From: Rhododendron vialii
Taxonomy: Eukaryota > Streptophyta > Magnoliopsida > Ericales > Ericaceae
Length of the DNA stretch: 64,000 nucleotides
Reading direction: 5' to 3'
Assembly: GCF_030253575.1 (NCBI RefSeq)
Contig: NC_080561.1
Location: 38,053,564 to 38,117,563, forward strand
Shown: positions 57,091-64,000 of the stretch, in pieces
Layout: every line of letters begins with the position of its first letter
Numbering within the stretch: position 1 is the first letter of the stretch
Made by a program: the position numbers and the translations under genes
Notes under the pieces: generated by a model
The model's database searches: none
Seen by the model: the letters and a program-made list of their open reading frames with translations, nothing else
What the model was told of the DNA's origin: nothing

Positions 57091-59144
57091 AACCTACTAC
57101 GGTTCTGCATGTCATTATAAATTGCTTATATTTCTCAATGTATATATTGCTAAAAATATGAAATATAAATTTTATTTAATAGATCTCAATTATTTCTATA
57201 AGACAATGATTTTAAAAACATAAAACATAATATAAGTCGAGGGATATAAGCCATTAAAAATAACACGCAGAACCGTAATAGACACTTAAAAAAAAGACAG
57301 AGTGAGTATTATATATCTTAATCTTATCCAATTTCTTTTAAGTTAAATTGGTGGATGTTGAGAGTACTTGTGTGCACTTGGCACAATAGCTAGCCGTGTT
57401 ACGACATTTTGTTTTACAAGATTATGGGTTCGAGCAGACATTCGTACCTAACGATCAAAAAAATGAAACAGGATCAAGACCCGTAGAAACATAACTCAAT
57501 AAGCCTACTAACATCTTTGTCTATCGAAATATATGAAGAGACAAGAACTGGTGGATGTTGGTTTGAACGCTTTTCCCATCCCACATAGATTTAGAGAGAA
57601 CCACCTGGGGTGGTGGCTGGTGGTCCACAGGTCTTTGGCGGGATCAGAGATCGCTAGCTGAAGGCTAGGGCCGGTGCTATTGACGTCCTCTTGAACCCTG
57701 GAACAGTTGTCTCCACAACTCGGGTATTTTGACCCCTGCTGAAACTACCCCCTACAAACCGCACTGGCTCCAAGTGGAGCAGTGTGCACCTTTGGGCTTC
57801 ACGTCCCTCCCCAGAGACCGACAATTGGTTTGGACTCTCTATGGTAATGCCCAGGAGCAAGTCACCCCCTCCATTCCCTCTCAAGTAGAAAGGAAAAAAA
57901 AAAAGAGACAGATTTTGATCAGGAAGATGGACCGAGTAATTAAAACAAATATTGTAATATGCATGATCCTTTTCCCATGCAAATAACCCTTTAGTCGGCA
58001 AAAACAATAACTTAATTCACAGCATCTTTACACGAGAAAGAACAATATATTTCTTGGGAAACCTGCATTGCAGTGAATCCAATGGAATTTCACATTATTC
58101 TAACCCGAGATACTGCCTTAGAATAAACTCCCCATTCCTTCACTAATGCTGTAATTTCATATTAAACTCCCCCATGTGAGACTTCTGCCACTCCCCTCTA
58201 AAAACCATCACTCAAAGCTTCTCTCTCTCTCTGCAAAACTACCATTAATCAATTAAACCAATCAAACTCAACTACCCTAAAAGAGACAAGAGCTAGCCCC
58301 AACCAATTACCTTTATGTCCTCTAGCTTTACACTGATTTAGATCTTCCTCAAAACCAAAGCAAACTACTTTTTTCTCTTTCTAATTCTTTCACTTTCACT
58401 TTGCATTGAAAAACTACAAATACACACATCAAAATAATTACCATCAAAATCATTAAAGAAAGTTCAATTTTACTGCCTCTTTTTGGGATTTCTTTGTTTT
58501 GTGTGTAACTTAATTCCCTTCAATTTCCAGGCTCTTTCCTCTGGTTATCTGCAAGCACATTTAAGTCAAAAGGAAATTTTCTACTATCGAAAAGAAACAA
58601 GTTTAAAAAGATTTCAGATTTTATTTCAAGCAATGAAAATTGGAGTACGTAATTGTTGAGTGCTCCAAGAGCATGACCACGTGACACTCTAGATCTCTCA
58701 AGTTGTTGGACCCCGCATGATTTCGTGATGGTTAGTGGTCATGCATGGACCGTCACTTGACCATGCAGGAACACCCAATAATTTTTACGAAAATTGCCAC
58801 AAGTAGCTACATAATACTGTACTAATACTGCAGCTAGGGTTAGGTTTTCAAAGGATACTATTCAGTCCGCTCTTACTCTATATTCTTTGTTCTATACTCT
58901 TATCATTCTTTATTCTTTCAAGTTGATGTATAGGGGATAATTAACCGAATTGTTTTAGCGATACAGAAGAAGAAACAAAAACACCCTTAGTTAGCGCTAA
59001 TGCGATAACATTCTCTGTGTGATTGAAAAGGTGGATTACGTTTAATACTAAAAGGGATTGATTCCAAGGAGTTGTTGGCAATTTTGGAGGGATTGAGAAC
59101 TAGAGCAACAAGTGAAGAAAGAGAAACAAGTGTGTGGATTTATG

Positions 59145-59148
<4 letters not shown>
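57091..59148. other. Intergenic, no gene recognised
   Basis: A 354-base frame on the minus strand (57654-58007) has no recognised domain. The stretch 58180-58560 is pyrimidine-rich, like a leader, but no coding region follows on either strand. A palindromic segment around 58710-58765 contains GGTCATGCATGGACC. Confidence 0.45.

Positions 59149-59225
<77 letters not shown>
59149..59225. repeat. Compound (TA)n(GA)n microsatellite
   Basis: A TA run (59149-59175) passes into a GA run (59176-59225). Confidence 0.95.
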
Positions 59226-59228
<3 letters not shown>

Positions 59229-59451
59229 GTGAGTGTGAATGTAACAGATCTTGGATGAGATGGAGAGGATAATAATACAAGTGAAAAGGGAATCGATGTT
59301 GTGATGTATCTGACTTATGTGGCCTTGAAAATCACAAGAGTTTGGGTGGTATGTGGGATAGTTTAGTTGTTTTCTGATGGAATGTCAGTGTACTGAATAA
59401 AGAAAAGCTCACTGCATCCTATCATCCTATATATGGAATTAGTCAGTTTCT

Positions 59452-59700
59452 TCTTCTTCTTTTTTGAATAAAAAAGAAAATTTATTAATCTTTAGAAACA
59501 AATTAAAAGATTAAAAGAATTCAAAGTATGAGGCATCCAGCAAAGCAAAAAAGAATTCCGACAATCATACGCCACCAGAAACCAGAAGAAAAAAAATAAT
59601 CACCCTTGGATGGCAAAAAGCCAACCGAAGCCTAAAAACCCCAATGAAAAGACAAACACATCCAAGACCCAACCAAAGCCAAAAACCATCTAAAACAGAA
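59452..59700 (-). mobile_element. LINE 3'-end fragment, minus orientation
   Basis: The T-rich start followed by AAAATTTATTAATCTTTAGA is the reverse complement of the TCTAAAGATTAATAAATTTT-poly(A) tail. The body (on the minus strand TTTGGCTTTGGTTGGGTCTT) is LINE 3'-UTR-like. Confidence 0.55.
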
Positions 59701-60009
59701 CCTACTCCTGAGATGAATTAGCCAGTTTCTTCACCCTTAAAGCTTAAACCTATTCAATATTTTCGGAGCACCTTCACGTGGTAAAATAAATTCAACAAAT
59801 TCAACGGATAAGACGTAATGGCACACTTTTGTCGAGTGAATGTGATATAGAAAATGACCCACATTATTCAAGAATTTTTGATTTGGCATAGGTAATAATC
59901 GTTTCTGTTTGAGTTGGTTCGAAAAATCTTCTTCATGAAGGGTAGTAGATTGAACTTAATTCCGAAGATGCATGGCTTCAAGCTTGACCTCATTTCGGAG
60001 TGCTCTCTC

Positions 60010-60495
60010 TTTGCTCACATGTATCTTTCAATAGCTGTATGGAGATACAAGCGAATTAGCAGAAAGGATCAACACTCTTGAGGACCTGGAGGAGGAGGAT
60101 GACTTGGAGTATCTTGATGGTATCGAGGAAGAAGCTTCTCTTTCCTTGGAGTTTTAATTCCGAGGTTTGGCCTTCGGTTTGCCCCCTTGGTTGGATCATC
60201 GTGCGTTGGTTTTTCTATTTTGATTGCTTGGTTGGTTTTTCTATTTTGATTGCTTGGGCTGCTTTTTCAAATTTGTTTGGATTGGTATTGATGGTTTGGT
60301 GTTTTGATTTTTGTTTCTTCTTGTTTAGGTCTTGGTGTTTTCAGGTCAGCCTTCTCTAGTTTTTGTTTTTTGGGTTGGCGTCTTACCTTCCTTTAGGTCT
60401 TGGGTAGCTTTACGCCAGTGTGCCCTTGATCCTTTTAATCTTTGTAATCCTTTATAAAAATTAATAAATCCTTTTTGCTTAGCAAAAGAAATTAT
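60010..60495 (+). mobile_element. LINE 3'-region fragment
   Basis: A short coding remnant (LEDLEEEDDLEYLDGIEEEA near 60077-60140) precedes TTGGTTTTTCTATTTTGATT repeated twice. The same 3' end as 52755-52912 follows (GTTGGCGTCTTACCTTCCTT, TTTTAATCTTTGTAATCC, AATTAATAAATCC). Confidence 0.55.
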
Positions 60496-61257
60496 GAAAC
60501 ATGCTACATCAAATTCATGGACTATTATGAAACATACTAAACCAAATTCCTGGACTAGTGTGCGCATAAGCTGGACATCCTGATTAATAAAAAATATATA
60601 TATGAAAGACCTTAACTACAGGATATCTTGAAAAATAAATCCTAGACATGCACTGGATTGTTTGTTTTTAAACACAGCTAAGAATCAGCTATTTCTCACA
60701 ACCCTAAGAGCCTAATCCCAACCTTAAATTACTATGGATCTTTGTCCCATAAACCATTTGGAAATTTTACAACATGATTACAAATTAAAAACCCAAGTAC
60801 TCTCTGCTATATATGATCCTTAATTAGTATATCAAAGCTAATTAAGTAAGGTTTGGATTAATTAACAGCTTCTTGATAACAGACTTCTATCTTATTCAGT
60901 ACTAAAAAACATATTTCTTGCCCAAACCAAAAATACTCAACCTTTTTTTTCCTAGGTTTTAATTTCTTTTTCTCCAAATGCATTTTTCCAAACCAAAACA
61001 CCTAGTTTAATTACATCTATCGATGAACTCGGTTGAAACTCATGAAAACTACGATTACCCATAATCTAACCTTTGGAAAGTAAATATTGCAAGCTTTTCT
61101 GTGAATTCCACACAATCTTTGTTACACCCTGGAGATAGCGAATAGTGAAAACAAGAACAAAAACGAACGTAATTGCATAAAAAACAACTATAGTTGTGAG
61201 ATAACATTAAGCACGAAATTTGGTAGCTTTTTTCTACTTCACCCCTTGCAAATTAAA
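60496..61257. other. Intergenic, 3' flank of the second zinc-finger gene
   Basis: AT-rich; no gene or repeat family is recognised. Confidence 0.55.
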
Positions 61258-62142
61258 TCACCCAAGTCTTAGCTCAAGATCCAATTCTGAACTACTAGAG
61301 CTTCCTTGAATTACTTCTGATTGAAAATGCTCATGACTATCACCTGAATTTGATTTTGGAAAGAACGGGAAAGTGGCCGAATCGAGTATCCTCCTCTTTG
61401 AACTAGTATCTTCCCCCTCTTTACCAGCAGATGGTATCGGACAGGCTCGATGAACAACCAAATTCAAGCTTATTGACAAATCTCCAGTGGCATACTCCTC
61501 CTTAGATCTATTCGAGCCGGGAAAACCCAAGTTCTTCTCATGATCATTCTTATCCGAAACACGAATATACTTTTCGCCAATCAAGTTTGACCATGATGGA
61601 GGAGCATATATGGAGGGATTCTTATGATCATGTTCTTTGATAATAGGAGAAGGCAAAAGGGGCATGATGGTCTTTTCATCACGGATATCGTGTTTCAGAT
61701 TACGTGAAACCCTAGAAATAGATGAAGCTGGAGGTGGGAAGAAAACATTATCAGAATCTGAAGTAGAGTAAGGGTTATAAACCTTGGTGCAAATCCCAGA
61801 AGGGTATTGAGCATCCCATGGTGGAATAGGATTTGGAATAGGGTTTTGATGATCTTGGTGGATTAGATCATGGGTAGTGTTTGGAGACAGCTTCAGCCTG
61901 GCCCTATCCCTCCTGTGGACATTCATGTGACCACCAAGGGCTTGAGCTGACCTGAACTCCCTTCTACAAAAGGTACAAGAATAAGATCTTGGAGGCCAAA
62001 CACACCCTCCAAGAACCCCAGCTGCATCTTCTGCAAAAGCCTTTTCTTCCCACGAATCTCCATGCAAACTAGGGCTTGTTTTGGGTTGAAGGTGAGAACT
62101 CAAACTTTGTTTTCGCTTTGGCCACATCAAGTATTGCTCCAT
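61258..62142 (-). CDS. C2H2 zinc-finger transcription repressor (SUPERMAN/ZFP10-like), single exon, 294 aa
   Basis: One frame runs from ATG at 62142 to the stop at 61258. The N-terminus ([12 protein letters not shown]...[24 protein letters not shown]) resembles the SUPERMAN/RABBIT EARS/ZFP10 subfamily. The single finger [31 protein letters not shown] (about 54-84) contains QALGGH and the basic tail that serves as nuclear signal and DNA contact. The protein ends LDLELRLG, an EAR motif for TOPLESS recruitment, and the middle is Ser/Pro-rich. Members repress genes for floral boundaries and organ growth; the exact role here is unknown. A TATATAA motif about 195 bp upstream (62336-62343) and a CATATACA about 75 bp upstream are possible TATA elements. 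The gene is 16 kb from the other EAR zinc finger but belongs to a different subgroup, so a recent tandem duplication is unlikely. Confidence 0.94.
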   Translation of the reverse strand: MEQYLMWPKRKQSLSSHLQPKTSPSLHGDSWEEKAFAEDAAGVLGGCVWPPRSYSCTFCRREFRSAQALGGHMNVHRRDRARLKLSPNTTHDLIHQDHQNPIPNPIPPWDAQYPSGICTKVYNPYSTSDSDNVFFPPPASSISRVSRNLKHDIRDEKTIMPLLPSPIIKEHDHKNPSIYAPPSWSNLIGEKYIRVSDKNDHEKNLGFPGSNRSKEEYATGDLSISLNLVVHRACPIPSAGKEGEDTSSKRRILDSATFPFFPKSNSGDSHEHFQSEVIQGSSSSSELDLELRLG

Positions 62143-62823
62143 TGATGAACTATGAGAGAGAGAGAGATGTGAAGTTTTGGGATGAAGAGAAGAATGAAAT
62201 GCATTTAGGTGGTGTATATGAAAGGTACAGGAGAATCTAATAGGAAGGGAAGGTGAAAATCACGAGATATGCTTCAATTCGGGGAGGGAAATAGTCAGAG
62301 ATGCATATAAGCTGGTCCGAACACCCATAACCGCCTTATATAAAAAAATATATATGCTTGAATTCTTGCTGAGTTAAGGGGTTGTGGAAGGTGAAATGGT
62401 GGGTACTCTTGTTTTGGCCTTTCTATCAAATATAGTATAGCTGCTTCTTTTGGTTTTTAGCTGGCCCTTAAACATATAGTACTGTAAGTGTAAATCATAC
62501 CGAGTTAATAAATATTGACCGATATGTATCGTGTTAGTAGATATGCATCGGAGTTTCGGACTTCCTTGAAGCTTAGTACCGATTCGATCGAACCTGTCGG
62601 AGCTGGGATAGTTAAGTTCGGCATCGAATCACGAAATCTTGGTGATCTTTAATTTCTTGGAGTGTCTGCTCAAAACTGCATGTCAATCCTGCATATTTAC
62701 TTCAACAAACATCGCACGTTAATTGCACATAGATTAGAACCTCTAAAACGAAGTACATTACGCACAGTACTTCATTTTAGAGATTGACGACTTACATGCA
62801 TATTTAGTGACTTCGGCACTTAA
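62143..62823. other. 5' flank of the zinc-finger gene and spacer
   Basis: It contains a short GA run (62155-62167), possible TATA motifs, then AT-rich DNA without recognised features. Confidence 0.5.
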
Positions 62824-63930
62824 CACTACAAAAAAATTCAATTGGGTGACGAATGAAAATCATCACAAATTGCGTGTTTTTCGTCACAAATAATATAGGT
62901 GACGAAAAAAATTTGTCGACTAAAGGTTGTCGAGGATTCCTACCTGGTGACGAAATCTATTTTTCGTCACCTATAGTGCCTTTTGATGACGAAATATTTC
63001 GTCACCAAAAAGTGAATAATTGGTGACGAAATTTTTTTCCTCACTTATTGTGCTTTTTGACGACGAAAAAATTCGTCACCGATGGGTCACATTGGTGACG
63101 AAATTTTTTGTCACTAATATAAGAAATTGGTGACGAAATTTTTCGTTGCGAAAGATGTTTTCATATGGAAAAAGAAATCCATCTTTTTTGCTCCTGCTGG
63201 GTTTCGAACCCGAGTCCCTTGAGTTTTTCGTGCAAGCTCCAACCAACTGCACTACACACATTTTTCAGTATATATTTGAAATATCTAATATATAACACAT
63301 ATGTTTAACATGAAAATATATTTCGAATGTAATTTTGGACCTTTAAACATTAAAATTAGCAATTTTGATAAACATGAAAGTTATAGGCAATTGAATTATT
63401 GTTCAAACCCAATTTGAATTATCTCAATCGGAGATTTTAGTAAAGAGTTATGTCCGAAATACATTTAGTGACAAAGCGCAATTCATAAATTTCGTCACGA
63501 AAGGTACCCATTTGACAACGAAATATATTTTTTGCCGCTGAAAGCGTTAAAATGGTGACGAAATTATTTTTCGTCACCAAAGTTAAGCATTTGGTGACGA
63601 AAAAATATTTCGTTACTAAATTGCTCACATTTGTCAACGAAATATATTTTTTGTCACCAAATGATTATCTTTGGCGACAAAAAATAATTTTGTCACCTTT
63701 TTTAAGCTTTTGGCGACGAAAAATGTATTTTATCGCCAAATGGGTACCTTTAGTGACGAAAATATTTTTTTCGTCGCTAAACAGGCATAATTGGTGACGA
63801 AATTATTTCGTCACGAAAGTTATCAAAATAGTGACGAATTTATTTTTTCGTCGCCAAATATACTCATTTAGTGACAAAATTAAATTTCGTTGCCACTTTT
63901 TCGTCACTAATTTTCATTTTTCTTGTAGTG
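62824..63930. mobile_element. Non-autonomous CACTA (En/Spm) transposon, 1107 bp
   Basis: It starts CACTACAAAAAAATTC and ends TTTTTCTTGTAGTG, i.e. CACTA inverted termini. TAA flanks it on both sides (62821-62823, 63931-63933), the expected 3 bp duplication. Both subterminal regions are packed with variants of TGGTGACGAAA and TTTCGTCACC in both directions, like transposase-binding subterminal repeats. No transposase is encoded, so it depends on an element elsewhere. Confidence 0.93.
63190..63259 (-). other. tRNA-like Pol III promoter module inside the CACTA element
   Basis: On the minus strand TAGTGCAGTTGG (63243-63254) fits the A-box consensus and GGTTCGAAACC (63200-63210) the B box, at tRNA-like spacing. 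I see no good acceptor stem, so a functional tRNA is unlikely; a SINE head captured by the element is more plausible. Confidence 0.5.
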
Positions 63931-63933
63931 TAA

Positions 63934-64000
63934 TGTTCCCCAAATGGATACCCTCGAGGGCAGAGGAGAATTCAATAGTAGACGCCTGCGAGCATTTAGC
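63934..64000. other. Right edge of window
   Basis: Only 67 bases; nothing can be assigned. Confidence 0.6.

Noticed and set aside
57654..58007. 117-codon frame on the - strand
   Set aside because: No start context, no domain and no similarity I can name; the sequence looks like part of a dispersed repeat.
58180..58850. A gene leader or microRNA precursor
   Set aside because: The pyrimidine-rich tract looks leader-like, but no coding region follows and I could match no conserved microRNA.
62870..63900. CRISPR-like array of short repeats
   Set aside because: The GTGACGAAA repeats are irregularly spaced and in both directions within CACTA termini, and the genome is plant nuclear.

Overview
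The window is eudicot nuclear DNA. The genes have GT-AG introns, the gene density is low, and the spacers are full of small transposons and microsatellites. It contains the nuclear gene for chloroplast Rubisco activase. The species cannot be fixed from the sequence; an asterid or Ericales-like plant is only a guess. No prokaryotic, viral, CRISPR or operon-like signal was seen.

Region 1 (about 1-25 kb) is a defence/receptor cluster built by block duplication. The repeated block is a potato-inhibitor-I gene on the + strand facing an L-type lectin receptor kinase (LecRK) on the - strand. Block 1 is broken: the window opens in the last 38 codons of an inhibitor gene, and its LecRK keeps only a frameshifted C-terminal piece. 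That piece is cut off at about base 1415 by a 6.2 kb tandem array with a unit of about 1.81 kb (3.4 copies). Block 2 has an inhibitor gene (exon at 9727-9929, perhaps with an upstream exon and a solo LTR in the intron) and an intact three-exon LecRK (10891-14907, 689 aa). A second intact LecRK (19387-23686, 685 aa) follows. Its second intron carries a 5'-truncated LINE copy flanked by a 20 bp target-site duplication.

Region 2 (about 28-38 kb) holds two well-resolved genes on the - strand. The first is Rubisco activase (28156-31365, seven exons, 476 aa). It has the redox-sensitive C-terminal extension, and retention of its last intron would give a short isoform. The second is a DUF604/Fringe-like glycosyltransferase (33512-37916, four exons, 473 aa). 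Its second intron holds two hAT-type elements and an LTR fragment, and its donor site may be GC-AG.

Region 3 (about 38-64 kb) is mostly intergenic. It contains two small single-exon C2H2 zinc-finger repressor genes with QALGGH fingers and C-terminal EAR motifs (44644-45144 and 61258-62142). The spacers hold Tourist, Stowaway, MULE-type and hAT-type MITEs, SINE-like and LINE 3'-end fragments, LTR pieces, long CT/GA/TA runs, and a clean 1.1 kb non-autonomous CACTA element near the right edge.

The genes do not form one pathway. Inhibitor plus LecRK suggests surface sensing and defence. Rubisco activase acts in the chloroplast stroma, the DUF604 protein in the Golgi, and the zinc fingers in the nucleus. 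The strongest unusual material is structural: the array that truncates a LecRK, the LINE insertion with an empty paralogous site, the many elements with intact target-site duplications, and a small palindromic module shared by several dispersed repeats. All exon boundaries were read by hand and checked for phase; none was tested against transcripts.
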